From positions 1-10,637 of the forward strand of contig JAEXGX010000234.1 in the NCBI GenBank assembly GCA_023450535.1: a DNA stretch of 10,637 nucleotides, given 5' to 3'. Origin of the DNA: Pseudomonadota bacterium (lineage in GTDB: Bacteria > Desulfobacterota > Desulfovibrionia > Desulfovibrionales > Desulfovibrionaceae). Below the pieces are notes generated by a model. It saw only the letters and a program-made list of their open reading frames with translations, was not told the origin of the DNA and made no database searches. The translations under genes and the position numbers were made by a program. Positions 1 to 7,195 of the stretch are shown here, piece by piece (the first letter of the stretch is position 1; every line of letters starts with the position of its first letter).

Positions 1-2
1 TA

Positions 3-2858
3 CTCCCCCGGCGCATGGCAAAGTATGACGAAAGCGTGACTGCCCTGCGCGACATCCTGCTGGCCTACGCCACCTGCCCCGCCGACAAGCTGGACGCCCG
101 CCGTCAATCCGTGCGCGCGCTGGCTGCTCATGCCTCATGGAACGACTTTTTCCCGCTGTATCTTCAGGCTCATGCTCAGGCCGCAGAAAAAGCCAATCTG
201 CGAGGAAAACAACTGGCCGGAGCCAGACGGCGCGAATCCCTGAGCAGAGTGCTGGAAGTAAAATCCTCCACCACGCCTTTTCTGCGTAAATTGACCGCCG
301 TGACCGAACTGCCCCCGCCCCTGGCCCGCCTGCGCGAGCTGGCGTACAATCTGTGGTGGTGCTGGCATCCCAAAGCCGTCTCACTGTTCCAGGACCTCAA
401 CCCCAGCGCCTGGGACGCCTGTTTCCACAATCCTGTGCGCATGATTGAAGAAGCCGACGCCGTTGCACTGTCCGCCCTGGCCAACAGTGAGTCTTACCTG
501 AAACGCTACGAACAGGTCATAGCCGACTTCGACGCCTACATGTCCGCCCCGCCCCGCGCGTTGAGTTCCGGCCCGCACGATCAGGACCATGCGCTGATCG
601 ACGATGCCCGCCCCGTGGCCTATTTCTCCACGGAATACGGCCTGCATGAAAGCCTGCCCCTGTATTCAGGCGGGCTGGGGGTCTTGTCCGGCGACCATCT
701 CAAATCGGCCAGCGATGAAAACGTGCCGCTGGTCGCGGTAGGGCTGTTGTACCGTAACGGTTATTTCCGGCAGACTCTGGACAGGAACGGACGTCAGACC
801 GCACTGTATCCGGAAAACGACTTTTCCACCCTGCCCATTGAGCCCGTACCGGGCGAACAGCACAAGATGTTGGAAATTTCCCTCGAACTTTCCGACCGCA
901 CCTTGTACGCCAGAGTATGGCGCTGCCATGTCGGCCGGGTAACCCTGTACCTGTTGGACACAGACACCCCGCATAATACCGAAGATGACCGGCGCATCAC
1001 GGCTCGCCTGTATGAAGCGGATCGCGATCTGCGCCTGCGTCAGGAAATCCTTCTGGGCATGGGCGGTGTGAGCCTGCTGCGCAGTCTGGGGCTGACCCCG
1101 GCTGTCTACCATATGAATGAAGGCCACTCGGCCTTTCTGACTTTGGCTCTGATACGTCAACACATGCGGGATGAAGACCTGCCGCTGGACGCGGCCTGCG
1201 TCCTGGCCAGAGGGCAATGCGCCTTTACCACGCATACGCCGGTGGATGCAGGAAACGAACGCTTCAGCGTCGACCTCATGGAACGCTACTTCCGCTCCTT
1301 TGCCCTGTCTCTGGGTATGGACTGGCAAAACTTTCTGCGTCTGGGCCGTCAGGAAGGCGGCGACTCCCGCCTCTTCGACATGACGGTTCTCGCCCTGCGT
1401 CTGTCCCGCCAGGCCAACGCCGTCAGCCGTCTGCACGGGCATGTGTCTCGCCGCATGTGGCGTAACGTCTGGCGCGGGGTAGCTCTGGCCGAAGTCCCCA
1501 TTACTCATGTGACCAATGGCGTACACACGCCTTCAATCGTAGGCCCGGCCTTCCGTTCCCTGCTCGATGCGCAGTTGGGCCTGGGCTGGCTGCAACTGCC
1601 TCCCGACGCACCCGAGTGGGGAACCGTGGACGCCATTCCGGACGACGAGTTCTGGATGGCCCGACGCATCCAGAAAGAAACCCTGCTGGATAGCCTGCGC
1701 AACTGGATGCAGCGCGGAGCGTTGGCCGCCACACTGAATCGCGAACAGCGCAAAACATGGTTCGACCAACTCGGCCCGGACACGTTGGTTATCGGTTTTG
1801 CCCGACGCTTCGCACCCTACAAGCGGGCTACCATGCTCTTTGCCGACCCGGATCGTCTGGCCCGTCTGCTCAATCAGCCGGGGCGGCCCGTGGTACTGAT
1901 TTTCTCCGGAAAGGCTCACCCTGCAGATGAAAAAGGCATTGATCTTATTCAAGAAGTAGTCAAATACAGCCTGGACCCGCGTTTCTTCGGCCGTATCTTT
2001 TTTGTGGAAGATTACAGTCTGGCCGTGTCACGCCTGCTGGTTCAGGGCTGCGACGTGTGGCTGAACACGCCCCGCCGCCCCTACGAGGCCAGCGGCACCA
2101 GCGGCGAAAAGGTGCCGGTCAACGGCGGCATCAATCTCAGCGTGTCTGACGGCTGGTGGGTAGAAGGTGCGGACGGCCGCAACGGCTGGACCATCGGCCC
2201 GGATACCGTGGGCGGCGAATTGCGCAGCGAGCAAAACGACTACGCCGATGCCGAAAGTCTGTATGCCCTGCTGGAAGAGCAGGTTTTGCCCCTGTACTTT
2301 GAACGCGGCGGCAACAGTCTGCCCCGCAGTTGGGTAGCTATGGCCAAGCGTTCTCTACGCACGCTCACCGCACAATACAGCACAGGACGCATGATCCGTG
2401 AATATGTGGAGCGCATCTATCTGCCCACAGCCCGACAGAGCGCAAAACTGACGGACAAGAGGCAGAAAACGGCCCGCCGTCTGGGCGAATGGATGGGAAA
2501 AATCGCGGGCCGCTTCAGCGCTGTACATCTGGAAGAAATCCGCATCGATGGCCTGGAGGGAGGTATTCTGCTCTGCGGCAAGCCGCTGACCGTGAACGTG
2601 CGTCTGAACAGCGGAGAACTCTCTTCAGCGGAACTACGCGTGCAACTGGTCATCGGCCCCACAGACGGCACAGACTTTACGGAACTGCCCGATATAGCGG
2701 AGCTGGCCCCGGCTTCCGACGCCGCCCCCGGCGTCCAGCAGTGGAGCGGCTCGTACACCGCCCTCAAGAATGGCCGCTACGCCTATGGCATTCGCGTTTT
2801 CCCCGTGACTGAGGGCCTTGATGACGCGCTGAAGACAAATCTTGTCTTGTGGGGGTAG
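3..2858 (+). CDS. glgP: Alpha-glucan (glycogen/maltodextrin) phosphorylase, 5'-partial, probable C-terminal half of a glycosyltransferase-phosphorylase fusion
   Basis: This enzyme cleaves alpha-1,4-glucans with phosphate to give glucose-1-phosphate in the cytoplasm, using pyridoxal phosphate (family knowledge, GT35). Numbering here is from the ATG at 15. A DUF3417-type N-terminal segment lies at about residues 97-180 (LAYNLWWCWHP at 109-119). The phosphorylase core has EYGLHESLPLYSGGLG (207-222), MNEGHSAF (about 367) and RRFAPYKRA (about 597). The cofactor loop EASGTSGEK ends at Lys699, the predicted PLP lysine. The C-terminal beta-rich tail reaches the stop. Stand-alone DUF3417 phosphorylases begin roughly 20 residues before LAYNLWW, but here about 95 extra residues precede that region. 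Those residues (with ASWNDFFPLYLQAHAQA) resemble the end of a GT-B glycosyltransferase. The frame is open from base 3, and no Shine-Dalgarno is seen before the ATG at 15. I therefore infer an internal Met and a fusion partner, probably a glycogen synthase-like domain, upstream. The family assignment is secure; the fusion is inference. Confidence 0.9.
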   Translation, partial: LPRRMAKYDESVTALRDILLAYATCPADKLDARRQSVRALAAHASWNDFFPLYLQAHAQAAEKANLRGKQLAGARRRESLSRVLEVKSSTTPFLRKLTAVTELPPPLARLRELAYNLWWCWHPKAVSLFQDLNPSAWDACFHNPVRMIEEADAVALSALANSESYLKRYEQVIADFDAYMSAPPRALSSGPHDQDHALIDDARPVAYFSTEYGLHESLPLYSGGLGVLSGDHLKSASDENVPLVAVGLLYRNGYFRQTLDRNGRQTALYPENDFSTLPIEPVPGEQHKMLEISLELSDRTLYARVWRCHVGRVTLYLLDTDTPHNTEDDRRITARLYEADRDLRLRQEILLGMGGVSLLRSLGLTPAVYHMNEGHSAFLTLALIRQHMRDEDLPLDAACVLARGQCAFTTHTPVDAGNERFSVDLMERYFRSFALSLGMDWQNFLRLGRQEGGDSRLFDMTVLALRLSRQANAVSRLHGHVSRRMWRNVWRGVALAEVPITHVTNGVHTPSIVGPAFRSLLDAQLGLGWLQLPPDAPEWGTVDAIPDDEFWMARRIQKETLLDSLRNWMQRGALAATLNREQRKTWFDQLGPDTLVIGFARRFAPYKRATMLFADPDRLARLLNQPGRPVVLIFSGKAHPADEKGIDLIQEVVKYSLDPRFFGRIFFVEDYSLAVSRLLVQGCDVWLNTPRRPYEASGTSGEKVPVNGGINLSVSDGWWVEGADGRNGWTIGPDTVGGELRSEQNDYADAESLYALLEEQVLPLYFERGGNSLPRSWVAMAKRSLRTLTAQYSTGRMIREYVERIYLPTARQSAKLTDKRQKTARRLGEWMGKIAGRFSAVHLEEIRIDGLEGGILLCGKPLTVNVRLNSGELSSAELRVQLVIGPTDGTDFTELPDIAELAPASDAAPGVQQWSGSYTALKNGRYAYGIRVFPVTEGLDDALKTNLVLWG

Positions 2859-2882
2859 AGCTTTTCGCCATCGAAATGCTCT
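2857..2882. repeat. Imperfect palindrome overlapping the phosphorylase stop codon
   Basis: An 11-bp stem with one T/T mismatch (AGAGC-TTTTCG against CGAAA-TGCTCT) surrounds a 4-nt centre (CCAT). It includes the last two bases of the phosphorylase stop codon. Its right half CATCGAAATGCTCT (2869-2882) matches CATTGAAGTGCTCT at 5893-5906 in 12 of 14 positions, so it looks like one member of a dispersed intergenic repeat. No T-run follows on plus, so it is not a typical intrinsic terminator. Confidence 0.5.
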
Positions 2883-3162
2883 GCGAAGTCAAGCGGAGCG
2901 AGACTTCGTCGCGAGGCCGGAGCAGCCGCAATTCACTTGCGGCATTGCCACCCAACGGGCGCCCCGAAGGGCATACAGGCATGGACAGCAGCGCAAGCTC
3001 CGGCGGAGGCGTGAAACCTGCGGGTCAGAATATAGGTCTGGTTGGCAGGTATTTTCAATAGCAAAATGCTCTAGCATTGAAGAACGGCGGGAGGAATGGC
3101 AAGCAGCGTTTCCCCGCCGTTTCTCACTTGCGGGAGGAGGGGAGCCGGCTTATGCTGCCCTC
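2883..3162. other. Non-coding gap rich in small hairpins, between phosphorylase and acetyltransferase
   Basis: About 280 nt hold no convincing gene. An open frame crosses the region, but its translation is arginine-rich with no family similarity. Several stem-loops are visible. CGAAGTC (2884-2890) pairs with GACTTCG (2902-2908). GCCGCA (2925-2930) pairs with TGCGGC (2938-2943). The small dyad AATGCTCTAGCATT lies at 3065-3078. ACCTGCGGGTCAGAA (3016-3030) is the reverse complement of 5853-5867 with one mismatch, which again suggests a genome-wide intergenic repeat. The acetyltransferase Shine-Dalgarno site is at its right end. Confidence 0.5.
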
Positions 3163-3798
3163 ATGTACGATGCAAGCACCAACAAATTTTCCGTATCCGG
3201 AAACCAGTTTTTTCCTTCGCCTGCCCGCAGAGTCCGTTTCCGCCTCTGGACAAAAAGCGACCGGGAAAATTTCCGCCGCCTCAACCGTAACAGCCAGGTC
3301 ATGCGCTTCTTCCCCGCGCCTCTGTCATCCAAGGCCAGCGATGCCCTGCTGGAACGCTTCATGGCCCATCAGCAAGAAGAAGGCTTCGGCGTGTGGCCGG
3401 TGGAAGTTTTTTCCAAAGAGTATGACGAAACAGATAACGCGCCGTGTTTCGCCGGCTTTGCCGGACTTCTCCGGGTGCGCTTTGCCGCGCCTTTTTTGGC
3501 CTATTCGGACCATCCTCCGGTGGAAATCGGCTGGCGCTTCCTGCCGGAATTCTGGGGCCAGGGGCTGGCCTGCGAAGCGGCAAGGGCAAGCCTTGACTTC
3601 GGCTTTCGCCAGCTCGAGCTGGAGGAAGTCGTCTCTTTCACCGCCGTTTCCAATACCCCTTCAAGGCGGCTTATGGTCAGGCTGGGCATGACACATGAAC
3701 CGGACGACGATTTTGATCACCCGTCCCTGCCTGATAATCACCCTTTACTGCGTCATGTGCTGTACCGTCTGGCGCGGGAAGAGTTTCATTCGGCGTAA
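3163..3798 (+). CDS. GNAT-family N-acetyltransferase, RimJ/RimL type
   Basis: A 211-residue cytoplasmic acetyl-CoA-dependent N-acetyltransferase of the Acetyltransf_3 group. Characteristic parts are the opening R-x-R-x-W strand (VRFRLWTKSDRENF, residues 24-37) and EIGWRFLPEFWGQGLACEAA (121-140), which carries the acetyl-CoA pyrophosphate-binding loop WGQGLA. Then come the VSFTAVSNTPSRRLMVRLGM segment (157-176) and the ending DHPSLPDNHPLLRHVLYRL. This ending recurs in a subfamily with unassigned substrate; RimJ/RimL relatives modify ribosomal-protein N-termini, but here the substrate is unknown. The start at 3163 is chosen because it is the first ATG giving a family-like N-terminus. A strong purine tract GGGAGGAGGGGAG (3132-3144) lies upstream, about 18 nt away, which is long. 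The nearer ATG at 3152 is out of frame. The frame extends upstream to 2842, but that part is unlike the family. Confidence 0.85.
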   Translation: MYDASTNKFSVSGNQFFPSPARRVRFRLWTKSDRENFRRLNRNSQVMRFFPAPLSSKASDALLERFMAHQQEEGFGVWPVEVFSKEYDETDNAPCFAGFAGLLRVRFAAPFLAYSDHPPVEIGWRFLPEFWGQGLACEAARASLDFGFRQLELEEVVSFTAVSNTPSRRLMVRLGMTHEPDDDFDHPSLPDNHPLLRHVLYRLAREEFHSA

Positions 3799-3827
3799 GT
3801 TCATATTGCCGCCCGTAAAAATACCAT

Positions 3828-3866
3828 AAAAAATCCCCACAGTCTGAAAAATTCAGCCTCTGGGGA
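3828..3866 (-). terminator. Intrinsic terminator for the small membrane protein gene
   Basis: TCCCCA (3834-3839) pairs with TGGGGA (3861-3866), and an inner CTGAA/TTCAG stem (3844-3848 with 3852-3856) closes a 3-nt loop. Read on the minus strand the hairpin is followed directly by six T (A-run 3828-3833). It lies 35 nt after the stop of the minus-strand gene. The plus side has no T-run, so it does not look like a terminator for the acetyltransferase. Confidence 0.7.
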
Positions 3867-3881
3867 CGAAAAATTCTGTAT

Positions 3882-3899
3882 TTCCTGCACAAGCAGGAA
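3882..3899 (-). other. Perfect 7-bp stem-loop immediately after the small gene's stop
   Basis: TTCCTGC (3882-3888) and GCAGGAA (3893-3899) enclose ACAA. On the minus strand it starts one base after the stop codon at 3901-3903. A short T-rich stretch follows about 8 nt later. It may be part of a tandem termination signal with the stronger hairpin at 3828-3866, or a 3'-end stabiliser. Confidence 0.4.
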
Positions 3900-3900
3900 G

Positions 3901-4041
3901 TTAGTGCTGCATATGGTCGCCCTTTTTGATGCGGTACACAATGGCGCACATCATGATGACGAAATAGACAAAAATCAGGCCCACGCCCACAAATCCCTGC
4001 GGGGTGGAATGCATGGCACTTTCAACAAGATGGGAAAACAT
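3901..4041 (-). CDS. Small single-pass membrane protein, 46 residues, function unknown
   Basis: I read a 46-codon frame that starts with ATG at 4039-4041 and ends with TAA at 3901-3903. The protein begins MFSHLVESAMHSTPQG. One hydrophobic helix follows at about residues 17-37 (FVGVGLIFVYFVIMMCAIVY), and a short basic then histidine-containing tail RIKKGDHMQH ends it. The positive tail suggests N-out/C-in topology (inference). Support for a real gene is an AAGGAG Shine-Dalgarno 8 nt before the ATG, a promoter-like pair at 4109-4138 and an intrinsic terminator downstream. Together these make a monocistronic unit divergent from the rRNA methyltransferase. I do not recognise the family. Size and layout resemble small accessory subunits of transporters or oxidases, but no such partner is adjacent, so no function is assigned. 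Confidence 0.72.
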   Translation of the reverse strand: MFSHLVESAMHSTPQGFVGVGLIFVYFVIMMCAIVYRIKKGDHMQH

Positions 4042-4108
4042 GGCGCGCGCTCCTTGGCTTAAGACTTGCACTCACCGCATCTGCTGCACGGCATAAAAGT
4101 GCTTTCGC

Positions 4109-4138
4109 AGTATGCCCCGGCAGGGCAGAAAAAGTCAA
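4109..4138 (-). promoter_or_regulatory. Sigma70-like promoter candidate for the small membrane protein
   Basis: On the minus strand TTGACT (4138-4133) and CATACT (4114-4109) are separated by 18 nt. They match the -35 and -10 consensus at 5 of 6 and 4 of 6 positions. The -10 ends about 67 nt before the ATG. Confidence 0.45.
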
Positions 4139-4170
4139 GGGAGGCTACGGCGAAAGGAGCAGTTCACGGC

Positions 4171-4199
4171 CTGACAGCCGGTCTTTTTCCAGTTATACA
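4171..4199 (+). promoter_or_regulatory. Sigma70-like promoter candidate for the rRNA methyltransferase
   Basis: CTGACA (4171-4176) and TATACA (4194-4199) are 17 nt apart, with 5 of 6 and 4 of 6 consensus matches. The ATG is 35 nt further on, preceded by GGGAG at 4225-4229. This promoter lies back-to-back with the minus-strand candidate at 4109-4138. Confidence 0.4.
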
Positions 4200-4234
4200 G
4201 GTTACACGTCATTAATAAAAATCCGGGAGACTCC

Positions 4235-5743
4235 ATGCGCGATGCTTCACCCCCATCTTCTCTGCACCCCGACGCGGCTGCCGATCTCAGACTCGTTTTG
4301 ACCGGATTTTCCCACGACGGACGCTGCGTGGCTCGTCGTGAGGGCGAACCAGTCGTCTTCGTACGTGGAGGGCTGCCCGGCCAGCGCGTACTGGCCCGCC
4401 TCGATCCTCAATGTGTGGGAAGCGGCAAACGCATGCTTGAAGCGGAACTCGTGCGCGTGCTCGCCCCGGTTCCGGAAGACATGGGCGGTGAACGCCCCGC
4501 GCCCTGCCCCCACGCAGAAGATTGCGGAGGCTGCCCCTGGCAGGCTTTGCCCTATGCCGGGCAACTCGTCTGGAAGGAACGCCTGCTCATGGATGCTCTT
4601 GCCCGCATCGGCAGACTGCGACTTCCTCCGCATGTTCTGCGGCCCATCATTGCCTCCTCTACAGAGTGGGGGTTCCGCAATAAAATGGAATTTGCCTTTA
4701 CTCCCGGAGCGGAAGGCCGTCCCCTGCTGGGGTTGCGCCGCCGCAATTCCCGTGAAGTAGTGGAAATCACCTCCTGTCTGCTGGCTTCGCCGCGCATGAT
4801 GACCGCCTTTCGCGCACTGCGGGAAGCTGTCCAACGTTCCAGCCTGAGCGCCTGGGACGGACGGAGCGGCCTGCTGCGCCATGCCGTGCTGCGCGAGGCG
4901 GGCGGTGCGCTGCTGGTCGAACTGATTACTGCTCCCGCCGAAGAATGCGATACTGCGTGTATCCGTAGCCTGGGCGAAGAACTTGTCGCCTCGAGCGTGG
5001 TTGACGGTTTTGCATACAGCGTCCGCCAGGCAAAAAGCGATGTGGCCTACGGGGAAAGTACGCCCTTCCGCACCGGGCGAATGGAGTTGACGGAAACGCT
5101 GGATTTGCCCTGCACACCCGACGGTCACAAAACCCCTCTCCGGCTTCGGCTCGGCCATGCTTCCTTTTTTCAGATCAACGGGCCTACGGCCTCAAAACTG
5201 TATGGCGAAGCGCTGAGCATGGCGCTGGAAGCCCTTGAGGGCACGAAGAATCGCGCGTCCGGCAAGCCGTGGAAAGCTGGTGAAGGCAAGTTGCCTTCCT
5301 GTTGGGATGTTTACTCTGGCGTGGGCGGGCTGGCCCTGAGCATGGCACCCTATTTTGAGCGCGTGCTCGGGCTGGAAAACGCCGCCCCAGCGGTGAAACT
5401 GGCGCGGGAAAATGCCGAAGCCTTCCCGCAGGCCCGCTTTGAGTGCGCCGACGCCGCACGCCTGGGCGAATACTTCCGCCGCTTCGGCCCGCCTACACTG
5501 CTGGTCTGCGATCCGCCCCGCGCGGGCATGGACGAAAAAACCACGCAGGCCATTCTGCGCGCCCGCCCTGGCTGCCTGGTGTTGGTTTCCTGCAACCCGG
5601 CCACATTGGCACGCGATCTGGCGCGGCTGACGACCGGGGAAGCCGCAGCCTATGAAATTCTTGCCCTGCGTCCTGTGGACATGTTTCCTCAGACGCCGCA
5701 TGTGGAGTGCGTGGTCAGCCTGCGGGCAAAGGGAACAGGATAA
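4235..5743 (+). CDS. rlmD: 23S rRNA (uracil-C5)-methyltransferase, RlmD/RumA type, [4Fe-4S]
   Basis: A 502-residue SAM-dependent enzyme of the TrmA/RlmC/RlmD superfamily that forms 5-methyluridine in RNA. The E. coli RlmD target is U1939 of 23S rRNA. A TRAM-like RNA-binding domain lies at about residues 18-75. Iron-sulfur cysteines are C91, C97 and C100 (CPHAEDCGGC), with C181 as the probable fourth ligand. The FFQIN motif is at 311-315 and the SAM loop DVYSGVGG at 358-365. DPPRAGMD is at 426-433. The catalytic nucleophile is Cys453 in LVSCNPATLARDL, and the general base is Glu491 in HVEC. It is longer than E. coli RlmD (about 433), partly from an N-terminal extension and an insertion at about 335-355 before the SAM loop. 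The ATG at 4235 follows GGGAG by 5 nt. RlmD versus RlmCD-like specificity cannot be settled from sequence. Confidence 0.88.
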   Translation: MRDASPPSSLHPDAAADLRLVLTGFSHDGRCVARREGEPVVFVRGGLPGQRVLARLDPQCVGSGKRMLEAELVRVLAPVPEDMGGERPAPCPHAEDCGGCPWQALPYAGQLVWKERLLMDALARIGRLRLPPHVLRPIIASSTEWGFRNKMEFAFTPGAEGRPLLGLRRRNSREVVEITSCLLASPRMMTAFRALREAVQRSSLSAWDGRSGLLRHAVLREAGGALLVELITAPAEECDTACIRSLGEELVASSVVDGFAYSVRQAKSDVAYGESTPFRTGRMELTETLDLPCTPDGHKTPLRLRLGHASFFQINGPTASKLYGEALSMALEALEGTKNRASGKPWKAGEGKLPSCWDVYSGVGGLALSMAPYFERVLGLENAAPAVKLARENAEAFPQARFECADAARLGEYFRRFGPPTLLVCDPPRAGMDEKTTQAILRARPGCLVLVSCNPATLARDLARLTTGEAAAYEILALRPVDMFPQTPHVECVVSLRAKGTG

Positions 5744-5852
5744 CCCGTTTCTAAAAATACTATTATTTAAAATGCTTATACTTTTATCAGTGTCATATAT
5801 TTCTCCTCTGGAGCAGTTTGGCATTGAACGGATACGTGGCCGGGACGCGATG

Positions 5853-5906
5853 TTCTGGCCCGCAGGTATTATGGCTCTATAAAACATTTCAACATTGAAG
5901 TGCTCT
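5853..5906. repeat. Intergenic repeat with palindrome, upstream of the PucR regulator
   Basis: The region combines TTCTGGCCCGCAGGT (5853-5867), an inverted copy of 3016-3030 with one mismatch, and a palindrome at 5885-5902 with 8 paired positions including one G/T. The palindrome runs into CATTGAAGTGCTCT, similar to 2869-2882. The rest of the 5744-5926 gap is AT-rich at its left end, and I see no clear terminator there for the methyltransferase gene. Confidence 0.45.
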
Positions 5907-5926
5907 AACATACGATGAGGAAAGCA

Positions 5927-7105
5927 ATGCCGATCACCTGCAATGACCTGCTCGCATTAAAGCTCTTTTCAAGCATCAAGTTACTGGCCGGAAAAAGAGG
6001 CCTGGACCGGGTCATTACCTGGCCGCATATCGGGCAGACAACCGAGATTTCTCCGTGGGTCCATGGCGGCGAACTGCTTTTCATCACCGGTATTGCCCAC
6101 AGTAAGGAGATGCTGCCCGCGCTTCTTGAAGAATGTATACAGAACAGACTCTCCGGCCTGGTGATTCTGATCGGCAATGAGTACATTAAAAGTATTCCAC
6201 AAGAACTTGTGGAAAAGGCGGAAGCAGCGGACTTTCCCTTGTTCTCCATGCCCTTCCAGCTAAAACTCATTGATGTGACAAAAGAAATTGCCGATCTCAT
6301 TATCCGTGACACGCTGGAGCGCAAGAAAGAGGAGCACCTCCTCGACAAGCTGCTTTTTTCTCCTGATGCGGATATTCCGGAACTCCTGAAAACCATGTTC
6401 CCGGAAGGCATGCGGGATGTTTTCTGCTTTGTCTGTATCTTCGGCCTGTCCCCGGGCAAATCTGAAGAATGCGGGCAGGCAGAGCAGCTCCAGCATCATG
6501 TGCTCTCGCTTTGCGCCGCCAAGTATATTAAAGTCTCTACATTAATACAAAATAACAGCGTCATCTGTCTGATATTCTCTTCCTCTGAAAAATCTGCCGC
6601 CGCTGCGGTATCTTATCTCGAAGCATCACGGGAAGTGCTCAGCCAGTTATGCGGCGACCACAAACTTATGCTATCTTTTGGCAGAATTTACAATACCTGT
6701 CTAAATATTCGTGAAAGTTACAGTGAAGCCCGTGCAGCATTGCAATTTTACGGAAATATAGAACATACATGCATTATACATTATCAAAATCTTGGACTTT
6801 ATTATTTATTGATGCAAATAAAGGCCCCTGAAAAACTGCATGAATATTATCATGCCTTTCTTGGTCCCGTTCTGAACTATGATACGGAACACAATGCAAA
6901 TCTCCTGCCTACTCTGCGAGCATATCTGGTATCTAATGGAAACATCACAAAAACATCACAAAAAATTTTCGTCCACCGCAACACCCTTCTGTATCGCTTG
7001 AATCAGATCCAGGAAATGACAGGATGGGATTTGGAGGACGCCTATACCAGGATGAATCTGCTTATCAGTATTCTGGTCAGGGAATATCTCCAGAAAAACG
7101 AGTAA
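5927..7105 (+). CDS. PucR-family transcriptional regulator
   Basis: A 392-residue cytoplasmic DNA-binding regulator. The N-terminal PucR domain (about 1-125) opens MPITCNDLLALKLF and contains GLDRVITWPHIGQTTEISPWVHGGELLFITG (25-55). A central CdaR-type GGDEF-like region spans about 160-280 (CFVCIFGL, then MLSFGRIYNTCLNIRESYSEARAAL). The C-terminal PucR helix-turn-helix is at about 326-385 (LLPTLRAYLVSNGNITKTSQKIFVHRNTLLYRLNQI). Relatives control purine, amino-acid or other nitrogen catabolism, often next to their targets. The start at 5927 fits GAGG (5917-5920) with 6 nt spacing; the ATG at 5915 would add four residues and lacks a good ribosome site. The AT-rich middle of the gene (about 6520-6900) contrasts with the GC-rich genes to the left. 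It converges on the transporter and is the likely regulator of the creatininase/deaminase genes (inference from position). Confidence 0.88.
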   Translation: MPITCNDLLALKLFSSIKLLAGKRGLDRVITWPHIGQTTEISPWVHGGELLFITGIAHSKEMLPALLEECIQNRLSGLVILIGNEYIKSIPQELVEKAEAADFPLFSMPFQLKLIDVTKEIADLIIRDTLERKKEEHLLDKLLFSPDADIPELLKTMFPEGMRDVFCFVCIFGLSPGKSEECGQAEQLQHHVLSLCAAKYIKVSTLIQNNSVICLIFSSSEKSAAAAVSYLEASREVLSQLCGDHKLMLSFGRIYNTCLNIRESYSEARAALQFYGNIEHTCIIHYQNLGLYYLLMQIKAPEKLHEYYHAFLGPVLNYDTEHNANLLPTLRAYLVSNGNITKTSQKIFVHRNTLLYRLNQIQEMTGWDLEDAYTRMNLLISILVREYLQKNE

Positions 7106-7139
7106 AAATCCCCCCTGCCTGTCTGGCAGTGAGGATTTT
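7105..7139. terminator. Bidirectional terminator between the convergent regulator and transporter genes
   Basis: AAAATCC (7105-7111) pairs with GGATTTT (7133-7139) around an inner CTGCC/GGCAG stem with a TGTCT loop. The arms give a T-run on the plus strand and, through the A-run, on the minus strand too. It begins at the last base of the regulator stop codon and lies about 56 nt beyond the transporter stop, which suits a shared convergent terminator. Confidence 0.6.
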
Positions 7140-7195
7140 CAGGAGAAGGCCTGCCCATGTCTCGGGCGCACCAATTCCGCCGGGCGGCACACGCC

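Noticed and set aside
666..1526. 286-codon minus-strand frame inside the phosphorylase
   Set aside because: It is antisense to a conserved enzyme; its length reflects the low stop frequency in GC-rich complements, and the protein has no recognisable motif.
2842..3162. Upstream extension of the acetyltransferase frame
   Set aside because: The translation is arginine-rich with no GNAT similarity, overlaps the phosphorylase end, and covers hairpins and repeat sequence; the family-like protein starts at 3163.
4247..5158. 303-codon minus-strand frame inside the rRNA methyltransferase
   Set aside because: It is antisense to the TRAM, iron-sulfur and central regions of a well-supported gene and shows no domain.
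5915..5926. Alternative PucR start four codons earlier
   Set aside because: No ribosome site precedes it; GAGG at 5917-5920 is correctly spaced for 5927.
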